Of a DNA stretch of 64,000 nt, positions 39,693-51,333 are shown one piece after another. Positions within the stretch are counted from its first letter, which is position 1, and every line of letters begins with the position of its first letter. This DNA is from Rallus limicola. Taxonomy: Eukaryota > Chordata > Aves > Gruiformes > Rallidae. The notes beneath the pieces were generated by a model. That model had not been told where the DNA came from. It did no database searches and was given only the letters and a program-made list of their open reading frames with translations. The position numbers were made by a program, and so were the translations under genes. The stretch covers positions 25,111,083-25,175,082 of the forward strand of contig JAKCOZ010000008.1 of NCBI GenBank assembly GCA_022605955.1, in the 5' to 3' direction.

Positions 39693-39782
39693 TAAAACAC
39701 CTCACCCCCCAAAAAAAAACCCAAAACAACAAACAACCCAATATCTAAACCAACAAAAACAACCCCAGTGACAACCAACAGT
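39693..39782. repeat. A/C-rich low-complexity patch
   Basis: CACCCCCCAAAAAAAAACCC followed by repeated CAAAACAAC / CAACAAA words on the + strand. Longest patch of this kind in the window. Confidence 0.85.
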
Positions 39783-41958
39783 AAAAAAAGAGCAGCTGTA
39801 ATTGCTGTTACAGAGTCCAAACCTCATTCTCTGATTCCTCAGAGAAGTTTCATCTTGTGGAATGATGATGATGTGGAAATGTGGGACTGTCAGGCACCTC
39901 ACAAGGCTGGATCATTATTTTCTGGCACAGGAATGAATGTGCCTTGAAACATTTCTGATGTGTTTTTAAATCAGTTCCTTAAGACCTCTACAGAGGCTCT
40001 AATATCTAGTAACTTTTACCCACTTTCAGGACACATTTTGCTAGCCTAGTCTTTAGCAGGAAAGAAAGATGTTAGCTGCTGTCTTTTTCTAAGACTTGTG
40101 GATCAGAAAATGGTTTCTTGTGGCTTAAAATCTGTGAATCAGTCAACAGATGTGAGATGAGATTGTGTTCTGAACGTCGGTCTTTGTCATTGCTGTGAAA
40201 TCAGTTTCCTAGGGAAGTGGAGATAGAGGGCAAGTGTGGATCCAGCTCTCAACAAAAGCAAGAAACATGGTAACCAAAAGCCTGGAAATAGAGAATAATG
40301 TAGCTCATCCAGACTTGTGTAGACTGCAAGGGAGACCTTAAATAGCAAAACAGCTCTGAGGTAAGAGTAGCAAATGTACTCTGTCTTACACAGAGCAGCA
40401 CTGTGTTGCAGCCAGCGCCTGGAAGAAAAGAGAGCCTAGTTAATTCACAACCCAAAATCTGCTCATGGCTTGGCTATTTCCAGCCTTCCAAAAAGAAGAG
40501 CCGTTCTAGCACCAGTGTTTTAGTGCTTAGCTTTGTTGGGAGCATTATTGTTAAGAGGTTTGTGTGCTTCTGGCATCTGTTGCTACCAAGGCGCTCGCTG
40601 TCTTTTTTCAAGATGAAGTCAGCATATGAGGGCTGTGTCAGATCTCTTTTGCTAACACGCTGCTTGAGGTTGAGCTCCTGATTTATGAGATTAGTATGGA
40701 ATATGCTTCATATAACAAGAATTTGCTTGACATGTGGTTCCACTGTGAAAAGTGATTGGAAGAGATGGCACATACTCAATACATGGTTTCTAAAATAGTT
40801 CTTCCATTAGTGACAGGAGCTTACTTTCAGTGAGCTCTCTCTTGGTCTTGCAGTGGAAGCCAAGACTGTTGGCTTGTGCTCTGATTAACACACAAAGAGA
40901 ATTGCTACCAATATTACAGGTTCAAACACAAAGGAACTGATTCTTGTCCCAACTTATAAACTGAAAATAAGTTCTACAGATTTTTGAGGGACTGAAAACA
41001 CGATCTTTCTGAGTAGAACCATCTTTTGAGAGAAATTGGAAGTTTTAATATACAGTGTAGAGCTTCTACTGAAAATTAAATTACCTATCTAGTTTGCTTT
41101 GGTCTTTGGAATTAATTTATACCTTTGCTGCCTTTTACCTTGAGACAACTTGATATGGCGAGTATGTACACTGGAAAACTGTACCCCTGCAACAACAGAA
41201 AAATAATGATTAACTTTAGGCTTTATCTAGTTAAGATCAAGCTCTGAATTGAATTCTCTTAGTGTGTTGACAGCTGAAGATTTATGTCTTCCAGCTATAT
41301 TCCTGTTGCAGAGCTGGCAGAAGTGACCTCTCCAAAGAAGGTCTTTGTTACGGATTTTGCTCTGTTTACATTATTGCCATAAGGGTCGCAATGAAGTACA
41401 GTGCATTAAAGCTAATATATCACCTGCTGACAGTGGCCTTATCTCGTTGGTACCTCTTTCCCTCTTCCAGAATGGAAAAAAATGCAAACATTAAGAGTCT
41501 AAGGATCACAAAAAAAAAGTTAAGTAATAGTTTTCAAGAGCTTTAGCATTAATATCAGGTCCCCATGTGCACTGTATTTTTGTGTCTGGCCAAATAGTTA
41601 TGTAACAATGTTTTCTGTGAAATTACTCTGAAAATATGTCTTTACCAGATAAGTGTTACTAAGGGGTGGAAAGAGCGGAAGTCATCCATTGGGTTTATCC
41701 AAGGTCTGTAGAATCCATTGTGACAAAGGAGGTGGCTCAGGATGGGAAAGAGTGATATTCCGGTTAGACAGGCAGACAAGGAAGCACTACCAGAAGCTTT
41801 TCCAGTGGAAAAATGGTGGGTCTCTATGAAGAGCATGACTTTTAGATAGCCTCCTGTTCCCCAGGATGTTGTCATGCATGCAGAATGGGTCTTCCACTCC
41901 TTGCTGTCGGTGAGATTGTTACTTAGGATTTGTTTTCTTTTCCAAATACTCACTCAAA

Positions 41959-41978
41959 ATATATATATACACACACAG
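41959..41978. repeat. (AT)n(AC)n compound microsatellite
   Basis: Five AT units pass directly into AC units, 66 bases upstream of the next PARD3B exon. Confidence 0.9.
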
Positions 41979-42043
41979 AGCCATTGTTCTATATATGCAA
42001 ATATGTACAGAGTTTCAAAATGTGCTTTGAAATCTCTCAACAG

Positions 42044-42135
42044 GGTGCTTCCCAGGCATCCTTTCAGGATGGGGAGGTGAACCTCACTGGACACACGGAA
42101 CTTCTGTTGGCCCAGAGGGCACGGCTCCCTGTCAG
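42044..42135 (+). CDS. PARD3B: PARD3B exon: variable linker before PDZ1
   Basis: This 92-base exon opens after the acceptor CTCTCAACAG and closes at the donor CAG|GTAGGA. It starts on a whole codon and ends two bases into a serine codon that the next exon completes. The translation runs GASQASFQDGEVNLTGH and ends RARLPV(S). The region is poorly conserved in the family. The call rests on four things: the phases fit both neighbours exactly, the splice sites are good, the core DGEV...HTELL resembles the human DREV...QTELL as I recall it, and the linker length between VV and MT(K/R)TVEI comes out the same (32 residues). There is no domain here, and low-conservation linker sequence is expected. 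The open frame continues upstream of the acceptor, but that part is intron. Confidence 0.85.
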
Positions 42136-43052
42136 GTAGGAACATCTTCTCTTTGGTGCTGTCTCAAGTGTGGCTTATCAACATGCAAGACAAGACTGAC
42201 TTCTCATTCCAGCTGCACCTGTGAATCTGCATTGTGCTCGTCATTTTGATCTCTTCCTTCTCGTCCCTTTCCCCATCCTAACAGTGCACTCCATTCACAC
42301 ACTGAAGTACATATTTGTGCTTGACAGTCGTTTAACCTTTTTGATGAATGTGAATGATTTTATTATGGTGCTTGTAGTCTAAGGCTAAGGGCAAATCTGG
42401 TACTGTTGTCTATTCAGTCCTGCAAGTATTTAATGTCTTAATGCAAAGGATGTTTTTAGGTAGTGTATTATAACTCAATAAATAACCACCTAGCTGAGCC
42501 TTATAATTCTAAAATGATCTTTTTTTTTCAGTTAAAATGTCACCTCTGGCTTTGAGTGGTAAGGTTATTACTTTGCTGTAGTAGATTTTATGTCCATGTT
42601 TATACACTGTGAAAACTGTAGCCAGCATTTGCAATATTTCCCTGTGCATTGGTTCATATATGGGAGCATGTTCTTTTCTTCTCTTCAATTCTAAAAAAAC
42701 AGAGATGGCCAGTGCTGTTACAACTGAAGGTGTTAGTGGTCACACTTAGAGTTTGGATAGTAAATTTTCTTTTGACCAGTCTAAATTTTGAGCAAAATTT
42801 AGGTAAATACATAATCTGCTTTGGAAGCCAATATGGTAAAATTTGAGAGCTGCATAGCTGAAGCAAGAGGAACAAGGTGTTCTCAAGAAGTTTAATAATG
42901 AGCTTTGAGATTTATTGTTCCTTGAAATCATAGGGAAAATTATAAATGGCTGAAATGAAGAACATCATTTTGCTGGTTACATTTGTTACATCAAAATTAA
43001 CAAGCTGGGCTGCAACACAGTGGCACACAAAGTAGGTCAGCCAGATCCCCAG

Positions 43053-43145
43053 TGGTTCTGGGTTCTGCTAGGATAAACTTAAGTTTCTTTCTAGTAGCTC
43101 ATGTTGTGCTGTGTTGGGGATTTAGGATGAGGATGACACCACTGG
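43053..43145 (+). mobile_element. Fragment of an avian LTR (5' end), sense orientation
   Basis: The stretch TGGTTCTGGGTTCTGCTAGG, then TTTCTTTCTAGTAGCTCATG, then TGTGCTGTGTTGGGGATTTA and GGATGAGGATGA follows the same word order as the minus-strand start of the LTR at 17329-17907 and of the avian LTR type that I recall. Only about 90 bases remain. It is older and truncated, with no partner end found downstream. Confidence 0.65.
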
Positions 43146-44682
43146 TGGTAGTAGAGGACCTAACCTGGCAAATTTAGAGCAAAATGTCCCATGTCACGGG
43201 ACTGATGACTCGCCTTTTTGAGTAGGCAAAAGACTTCAGTCCAGTAATGCTGCATTTGTTGCAGAACTGTACTAGTATCACAGCACATTGTACAATGAAG
43301 TTAGGATGTGTGTTATATGGCAAAATTTTACATGATGGCTAAAATGTAAGAAACTAATTTGTTTCCATTTTGATGACATAAAATAATAATTTGCTACGAT
43401 TTTTAAGTTTCTGGTTGTTTGTCAAAACAGCATAATGTGATAACAATAAAGTAAACAGTATCTGCATGCCTTAATCTTAGAGCATTTATCCTCACAAACA
43501 CCTGAGAAAAATCAAGTATTAATATTCCCACTTTACCTGTATGGGGTCTGAGAAAGAGGCAGTAAGTTTATTACCGAGAGCCTTTGTGGAAGTTTACAAG
43601 ACCTTGGTGGTTCTCTGGGCCATGCCAGGATTTTGGTGAAAGGATCACCTTTCCTTTTAAAGCATGTAAAAAATTAGTCTTTCCTGTGTAGGAGAGTTAA
43701 TGCCTTGGTTTTTCATGTTCTTTGAGTCATTGTTTCATTTAATTTATGGAGGATTTTTTACATCTTGAAACTGTTGTGCTTTTCAACTCACCTGTCTGCA
43801 TTTTTCCATGGTCTTGGAGGCCTCCCTGTTACCTACTTGGTATGCCATTTCGTAGTTTCTTTTCTTACCTGCTGATACTGATAGGTATTTTTAGAATGGT
43901 CTCATCATGAAAAGGAACTGGAGTGCTCTTCCAGCCCTCTCTGCACCTGCCAGGCCTCCAAGTTACACGCTAGCTGATTAGTGTTCATCATGCAGGTATA
44001 GAACTTAGTTTAGTTGCTAATGCTTATTTTCTCTTTATGGAATGTTGCTAAAGACTTCTACAGCTTGTTTCACCTGAGGTAATTATTATGCATCACCAAA
44101 TATATGCACTCATTTGTTTCTTGATCCGTTAATTTGTAATGGGGATTAATCAAGCTCTGTGCATGCTATGCTCACATTTACTGTTGTCCTTAGGCTTTTA
44201 CTGGGGTGTTTTAGATCATCTAAGTCCTCTTAGGAATTTTCTGAGAGCATGGTATTGTTTGTCATGTTAAGTCATTGCTTGCATTTAGGATTCTTCAGAA
44301 GAAGGTTGTGATACTCATTTGCCTTTCATGTTGCATAACCTGATTTTGGTGGCTGTTGGAAGCACTGACTGAGAAAGGCATCTGGTATTTTACAGAGATA
44401 CTTGGTTTTCTGAAATGGCCAGGACTTCTCTGACATGTTGCACAACAGTCGATAATCAGCCTCGATTTCTGTAGATATCTGAGGATTTTTCTTGAATTCT
44501 TGGCAGAGGAGTATGAAAGGAAAAGTCATAAAGAATATAGATTGAGGCCAACTTGATGCTTGAGCAGCATTGTTGAAAAGATACAGAGCAGAAGGAAAGC
44601 TGACCAGGACAAGGTATTTGTAGAAATAAAATGAGCTGTTTTTAATCTAGATTGAGATAGATGCATTAAGGAGAGACATTGG

Positions 44683-44710
44683 CCAAAAAAACCCAAACCC
44701 CACAACAAAA
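44683..44710. repeat. A/C-rich low-complexity patch
   Basis: Short CCAAAAAAACCCAAACCCCA-type run, of the same style as the other A/C-rich patches. Confidence 0.7.
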
Positions 44711-45170
44711 TAAGAGAAAGGAGCAGTGTTTCCTTAAATGCAGTGTCCTGGTGAAATAATTTTACCAAAGTATATCTTGCTTGTGCTTCCTTTGTCCTGA
44801 GAAGATTAAAAACACTGTTTTGCCTGCAAGTGTTGAGATGGGCAGTATGAGGTTTTACCCCATGAAATTGTGAATTATATATTCCAAGTATCTGTAATAT
44901 ATTCCAGTTTCTTGAAACAGTGAATTTAGAGGAATTCAGAACACGTTATTTTATAAAGCAAAGTTAGTTGGTATTTCTGTAAAATTCTCTGGAATTTCAA
45001 AACTCAAAAGAATTTCCATTTAAAGGCAATTAATTTTATTCTTGCGTGGCTTTTTGCTTAAAAGTGAAGAGTGTTAGGGTTTTAAAAACTGCTTTTACTC
45101 AAGTTTTTTCATTGAGTAATAGGTCCTTAAGGGAAAATGAGCTGCTGTAGACTATCTATCTTAGTGGTAT

Positions 45171-45238
45171 GTTAATTTGATTAAATATAACTAACAAAGG
45201 ATTTATTAATAAAATAATATTAAATAATAAATTATTTT
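45171..45238. other. Extremely AT-rich stretch
   Basis: About 68 bases with very few G or C (TTAATTTGATTAAATATAAC and AATAAAATAATATTAAATAA style). It could act as a matrix-attachment-like or unwinding region, which is inference only. Confidence 0.7.
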
Positions 45239-48200
45239 TGAAGAGGAGTAAAACTAGCATCTTAATATCCAATTTGACTCCTTTTACACTGTTATTTCTG
45301 AAAGGAAGTATTATAGATCTCATTTATACAGTTAACTATCTTGTTATATTTCAAAGATACTAGAGCCATGAAGGACCACAAAGTCATGATACCTTAAGCC
45401 TTCATTGAAATATGGCATGTTTAGTTAAGTGATGTTAATGAAGCTAATATTTCAGGCTAATTGTTAGCTATTCCATCTATGGAAGAAGGAAGAAAACCAC
45501 TATTGTCCCGCTGCTTTCACTAGAAAATGTTCCTTCCTGTCACCAAGTCTGGTAATCATTATGACCTATAGCACTTTAACAAAATAGCAGCTAATCACCT
45601 AAGAAAATTATCTGAGCCTTCTCATCAGAGCACCAACCTGTGTGAGGTCAGTGTTCCTTCTCTAACGGCAGCCAATAATGGGTATTTCAGAGGGAAGCAG
45701 AAAAGAACGCTGCCATGATTAATATTTATGAAGCCTAGTCAGATGAAGTTAAAGGCTTCAAACTTGGCTTGTTTTATATTTCTCACTCAAGTAGGGAAAC
45801 TGTTCTGTTTGAAAGAAATCAGTTCACTGATTTAAGTAGGCAAAATTAGTTGCGTGTTGGATAAATGAAATGAGTGGCAGTGTGGAGGATTTTTAGCTCC
45901 TCTGTTCAGAAGCTAATAGGAAGGAAGTTTCTTTGCCTGGATTTTCTTTAAAACATTTCACTGTAAAAATACTGGGAAACTTTTTCAGGACTGTATCAGG
46001 AGCATGATCATTTTAATTTGATGTTTTGAGAATTAAACTTTGCTGGAAGAGAGGCTTGAAACAGAATTTTTGGCACAGTTGCCTGGGAATAAAGACAGGA
46101 TTAATGACAATGCTCTTGGAATTTCTGAAGGTGGACTTTTTTTGGTTTGTATTTGCTAGTAAAGATGATGTTCACAGTAAGGGAAGCAAAGTCAATGCCA
46201 TCAGTGTATAAAGCTTGGTGGTTTTCCTTGCTTTCCTTTGTATTTTGGACTAGGGCTGAAATATTTTTTAAGTAAACATAGTGTCTTGCTACTCCACAGA
46301 AGTCAGGGAGGTATTTGTCACAACCTTTACCATTGAATCCCTTAGCACCCTATGCATAGTAATACTGGTTTTGAAAACCTTGCTTTTTGTTTCATAGTAA
46401 AAATGAGTGTGGTACAGAACAGTAAAGATGAATCTGCTTGGAAGTGGATGTTTAGCTTAGTAACAGTGGATTAGTTGGAATTCAAAGGGTAATTTATGCA
46501 TAGATAATTCATTACATGTTTTCATTATGTTCTGTTTTGCTGTCTTCCCACTTCTTTCTAGCAGAGGTCAGGGTCAGTTCCATGGTTTAAGCACTGCAGA
46601 TACACTTTAAATTGTGTAACTGCAGTGTTTTTTCCTTCTCCATATTTTACTTTTTTTTTAAACCGTCTATGTCTTTCATTGGTCTAACAACACAGAAGTG
46701 GAACAACTTGATTTAAAGAAAAAAAAGACACAACTGTCTGCAGGTTGCCTGGTTTCTCTGAACCTTTAAACAGGTAAACTCACAAGAACTCATTTTGGTG
46801 GGGGGGAAATCTAGATTGCAGCAGCATCTTTCCTAGATGAACACATTTTTGTTAAGAGTTACCTCACCTAATATGGAACTGGAAGATTCTGACATTATTT
46901 CATAGTAAATATTTACATTTTTATGAGTAGTTTGTTTAGTTTTGTGTAGAATGGAGCAGCTGTAATGTGCCTATCTCTTCTAAAAGAGTTGAGTTTTGGG
47001 GAAGATCAAAGCACCTTAGGGATCCAAGTCCCACTGCAAAACTCAAAAAGATTTCTTTCTGGAGAGAGATCCCTTTTGAGGATCGTTGTGCTCAGTGGTT
47101 GGAATTGGTTCTTCAATAGTATTGGATAGTTTTTGGAGAACCTTCCAACTAACAGATCTTCCCCTGGCATTACTTTCAAACTGCTAATTCTTGATACAGC
47201 TCTCAGGAGAGGGAGCTGTGGCATTCGACAGCAAGGGCACTGTCAATCTGAAGGTGAGACTGATTCATCACTGAATATGTGCTGCTGGATGTGCAGTGCT
47301 CCATTTACATTTTGCTTTCCATGTTACAAATGGACTGCTGTGCGTGTTCATACACACATGCAGACATCATCTCTCTGCTGAACTGTACCCGACAACGTTT
47401 TTAATAATATGCATGGCAAGCCTGCCTGACAAATGTGATAGACTGTAAGGAATCTGGCAGAAATCAATAAACATCAAGCAATGAAGAATTTAGAGAGTAA
47501 ATGATGACAGCTTCTTCAGGTTAGAAATCAATAGTACAATGTTGAATGTGGTCTTGGAGGCTATGGTCAGGTCATGCTAGGCAGGTGTTCTCTCTTCACT
47601 GAGCCCTCAGAGGCACCTTTAGTGCAGTGAGGGGAAGGGAGATGCCAGGATGTATTTGAAGAAGCTCAAGTGTTGTGTTTCTAATTGGGGTAGACCCTGT
47701 GATTTGGATAAGATAGAGATAAATGCCTTTTAAAAGTTCACTTATTTTGATTGCTGTAAGAATGTAGCTGTATGTATTCTATAAAAACTGTTGCAAACTT
47801 AGCAAGGGCAGTATTTTCTGAGGTATGAGCGCTTGTCAGCCCCTTAGAACACAGGAAGTACTAGCAGCATAGCACACCCAGGCAGCACCCTCTGTGCATC
47901 ACTCAACAATGCTCCCAGCTTCTCATCTCCAGCTGGCAATTGGACTCTGGGTCTTTTATACTGACTTGATAGGCTAGGCTCATTTTTTTCTTTTATTGCA
48001 AAATGCATTTAAGATGTATGGAGAGATTTGAAATAGGAGCAGGCCGCTAGTAGGTTACTAACACTTGGAATTTAATTTTTTCCTATTTTGAGGGGTATGG
48101 TTTTTTTTAAAAACTGTTGAATATTGCAGAAAACCCATAAATTCTCCTCTCTGTTGTCAGTATCGCAGCTGTCAGCCTGCAGTGGAAAGCCATTCTGCAT

Positions 48201-48471
48201 TCTCCCGCCTCCTCCTTTCAGTTTCTTAACTTGACTCTGTCAAACTGAAGAGACTCAGCACCTTGGTGTCCCTTCTGCCTGTGGAGTTTAGTAATTAGTA
48301 TTCTTAAAGCTAATCCTGTTTAGGATCTCATTCATGCCCTGGTCCTGAATACCTTTTGCAGTGCAGTGTAAAGTGTAAGTCAGTGTGGAGGCGCTGCTGG
48401 AGTTCTTCTGTTCTTGTGGGCAGATTAGACCTGCTGGAAAATGGACAGCATGAGTGAATTACATCTCTCTT

Positions 48472-48497
48472 TTTTTTTTTTTTTTTTCTTTTTTTTG
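48472..48497. repeat. Poly(T) tract
   Basis: Long T run interrupted by a single C. On the minus strand it is a poly(A) tract, but no retrocopy with a poly(A) signal was recognised beside it. Confidence 0.9.
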
Positions 48498-48965
48498 AGT
48501 CTCTAATCTTTGAGGTTCATAAACCAAAAAAAAGTCAAATCCCAGACATCCTGCTTTTTAATTTTAGCTGTCAGGCTTTTGTAGGTAAATACAAAAACAT
48601 GTCCTCAGAGATCTATTAAAACTGTTGCAGAGGGCAGTTTTCTTCTCACGTGTAACTAAGAATCACATTTGAAAATGAAAAGTCATTCTGACTCATGGAT
48701 TTTTGATGAAAAATACTATTCTAGAGTACCATTTTTACATACATGTATAGAGAGGGCTCTTATTTTGCATATTTAGTGCTTTAGTAATCCATAATTTTAG
48801 GACATACCACAGTGTTTTAAAATGTAAATACACAATGTATGCGTGGGCTATTTGTTTTCACAAAGAAACCTATTTTTCCTAGAGTGTAGATCTCATGTTA
48901 GATTTAAGAAAAAATGGGTATGTTTTCTTTGGCTTTGAGCCTACTTATAACTGTAAGTGCATTGA

Positions 48966-49547
48966 TTAAATATGACAGCTAACCTGTCTATCGTGATAGC
49001 CTTCAAAAAGAGTCTGGCTTTGTTTTGCAGTTGTGTACGAAGACAACTCTTCCCTGGAGTAATTTAGCAATATGAGGTTATCTGGGGACAACTGCAACTT
49101 CTTTAAATTTTCCCTGTAATATAAAATTCCATTCACTACTTTGGATTGTTTTTTGGATCTATAGGATTTGATTACTCCATCTGCTTGTATGTTTTGGTTC
49201 TGTAGAAGTTGAAAAGACAATAAAAGTAGCCCCTTTTTATTAATGTCAAGAGAACTGGAGGAAGTACAAGGTGGAGGTGAAAGAAGCCTTGATTTCCTGT
49301 GCACACTTTTTGAGGTTTTGATAGCTACCCTGATTAGATTTTCTGACCAGTTTGACTGTGAAAAGTTTTTTCTAAATTTTTCTAGGGATATTTGGTCAGG
49401 ATTTCCCTGATTGATTGATGGAGAAGGGAATACAGGAAACAAAACCAGCAAATTGAAACACCTGTTGATCATGTTATAAATATAGTAACATAAAAAATCT
49501 GTTACATTGGGATTGTTGGTTGTTTGTTCAGGGTCTGTATATTTCAC
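48966..49547 (-). other. Unexplained 193-codon open frame, antisense in intron
   Basis: This is the longest stop-free frame of the window, in AT-rich intron DNA where frames this long are unlikely by chance. I do not recognise the protein. It has a leucine-rich part, a serine-rich run (SSSSLD), basic stretches (RSKKQSK) and an ILYYREN segment followed about 45 residues later by LFEGYHD. The last two faintly recall the region before the HHCC zinc site of integrases, but the cysteines are absent and the frame stops there. No promoter, splice partner or repeat boundary is evident. It could be a chance frame, a decayed element or an old exon. No function is assigned. Confidence 0.2.
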
Positions 49548-50405
49548 TTAGATGGAAAACAAACTCATTCCAGTGTCAGCCTTTTTGGAAGAATAATTTA
49601 CAAAAAACCTTCTGCCCAGTACTGCCAACAGTGGAAACACCCCCACGTACTCCCTAAAACCAAAAGAAAATTACATAACTTACCTTCTGGTCCCTATTTG
49701 GCTGACCAAACTAAGAATTACTGTATGTAGGGCAAATGGCTTCTGATTATTCATTATGCAACTAGACAAAGGTTCCTCACCATCATCATGGTATCTGCAT
49801 AATTAGGAAGCAGTGCCAGAATTTGTGTGGTGTTCTTCAGAGAGAGATTAGCTGTGAGCTGTGGGGTTCATGTTGTATCTAACCTGGCGTAACTGTGTTG
49901 CTAAGTCAGGGTTCGGTCACAGATTCCTCCCCTACCCTGGTGCATTTCTTCTCACGTCAGTTGGAACAGTCATAAGAACACAAGTCAGTGAGCTATCCCA
50001 GAGGAAAAAGAAATCTTTTGGGGCTTGGTCATCTTTCTTGTCTGGCAAACATGCACTCTTTAAAGCTGTTGCATGAATTTTTGGGGACCAGTCAGAAGTC
50101 TTTTTCTGAGCAGTAGCCTGTGCTTGCATCACTGAGGCTGAGTCTTTATCTCATGACAGTATATAAGTGGCCATTTGGTTCAGTTCTACATATTCTCTAA
50201 ACGCTACAGGGTGGGTGTGTGAGCACAGAGCTGCTTATACCTTGAATACATAAGCTGTTCTAATGTCAATGGAAATAACAGAAGGAATTCCAGCCACCAC
50301 TAACCCTTAGAAGTGGTATTTGTGCGATTTGAGGGGAGGCAATGTTACAGAAGACGTAGACTAGCATAGAAAGTAGGAACGTGATCTGCTAGAATACAGG
50401 CTTTA

Positions 50406-50472
50406 CTCTTTTTTCGTTTTTTCTTCTTTTTTTTTTTTTCCTCATTCTTCTTTCTCTTTTTTCCCCTCCTCC
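50406..50472. repeat. Polypyrimidine tract
   Basis: Nearly 70 bases of T and C on the + strand with only isolated purines (G at 50416 and A at 50444). It is about 690 bases upstream of the exon at 51161, too far to be its own acceptor tract. Confidence 0.85.
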
Positions 50473-51160
50473 AACGTTCTAGCCAATTCAGGTACCTTCC
50501 TGTTCAAATTATGATCACCCAGAATAGAGTTAAGGTCACTGTAAGGCTGGCAGTGTAAAATTCTCAATAGGAAATGAAACAGCACATAGCCATGAAACAG
50601 CAAAATCTGTCAGAGATAATATAGAGGGTTTTGATAATGGTCTTTGAGGAAGGAAACTTCCTGATAAAATGAGCTGAGTTGCACTCTTGATTGCAGTTTT
50701 TGTTCTTTGTCAGCAAGGTTGTATGTAACTGAGGGAAGAAATAAAGATATTTAAATATAATTTGACTAATTTGCTTGTTGTCTTTAATGTGTCATCATCA
50801 TTTTCATAGTGTGTGTGGAAATTAAACACCTCATGTGAAGCTTAAATTAGGAACATGTAGAATTTTTAATGATGAAGTCTCTCCTGACTTAAAAGATTAT
50901 TCTTTAATATTCTTGTTAATTTCCTTGAAGGTTGACTTAGGAAAATATTTAGTGCATGGTGTCTTTCCCTTTTAAAGTACACAAATTTTAATCTTAAACC
51001 TAAAGAATTTGATATCAATTTTAGATTTTGTTGTATTTTTCTATCTTAGTGCAGTCTATTTTTTTCTTTCCTGTTATCTGGTCAATCAGAAATGTGTTTT
51101 TAATGTAGAGAATTCTGTGAAGGAGCATGAAAGATGTGTTTCCCTGTGTTCTTTTTTTAG

Positions 51161-51247
51161 TGAAATGACAAAAACTGTGGAGATTTCTGGAGAAGGTGGA
51201 CCATTGGGAATACATGTAGTGCCTTTTTTTTCATCTTTGAGTGGAAG
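51161..51247 (+). CDS. PARD3B: PARD3B exon: start of PDZ1
   Basis: This 87-base exon opens after the acceptor TTCTTTTTTTAG and closes at the strong donor AAG|GTAAGT. Its first base completes a serine codon and it ends two bases into an arginine codon (phases 2 and 2). The translation EMTKTVEISGEGGPLGIHVV continues PFFSSLSG(R). It encodes the first strand and carboxylate-binding loop of PDZ1. The loop PLGI at 51201-51212 stands in place of the canonical GLGF. In Par3 proteins PDZ1 contacts partners such as PAR6 and junctional adhesion molecules (known for the family). A CR1 element begins 86 bases after the donor. Because both phases are equal, skipping this exon would keep the frame but remove the binding loop. 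Confidence 0.96.
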
Positions 51248-51333
51248 GTAAGTTATTTTCTGCATGGCTCAAGACATATATTAATAAAAGGATTTTAGTT
51301 GTGATTCTCTTAAAATAATTTAACCATAAGAAC

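Larger units (their letters stand above)
13623..42043 (+). other. PARD3B intron of 28.4 kb
   Basis: The intron runs from donor GTAGGT to acceptor TCTCAACAG. It holds an avian LTR (about 17329-17907), a CR1 3' end (about 19221-19562), a GT microsatellite (20475-20489), a GC-rich patch (about 25148-25460), a diverged direct repeat pair (27826-27932 and 28205-28306), A/C-rich patches (29076-29152, 39693-39782), an AT-rich run (32083-32130), a small CCAAT/GC-box-like island (about 33586-33690), a 16-base tandem duplication (35035-35066) and a possible LTR-like block (about 38301-38535). The rest is AT-rich sequence with scattered short open frames and no recognisable exon. Confidence 0.85.
42136..51160 (+). 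other. PARD3B intron of 9.0 kb
   Basis: The intron runs from donor GTAGGA to acceptor TTCTTTTTTTAG. It contains an LTR fragment (about 43053-43145), an A/C-rich patch (44683-44710), a very AT-rich stretch (45171-45238), a long poly(T) run (about 48472-48497), a minus-strand open frame of 193 codons (48966-49547) described separately, and a polypyrimidine tract (50406-50472). Nothing else in it is recognisable. Confidence 0.85.

Noticed and set aside
51009..51251. An 80-codon + frame starting with a methionine and running into the PDZ1 exon
   Set aside because: Only the part after 51160 is PARD3B. The hydrophobic upstream part is intron read through in frame, and the acceptor TTCTTTTTTTAG with matching phase shows the true exon start.
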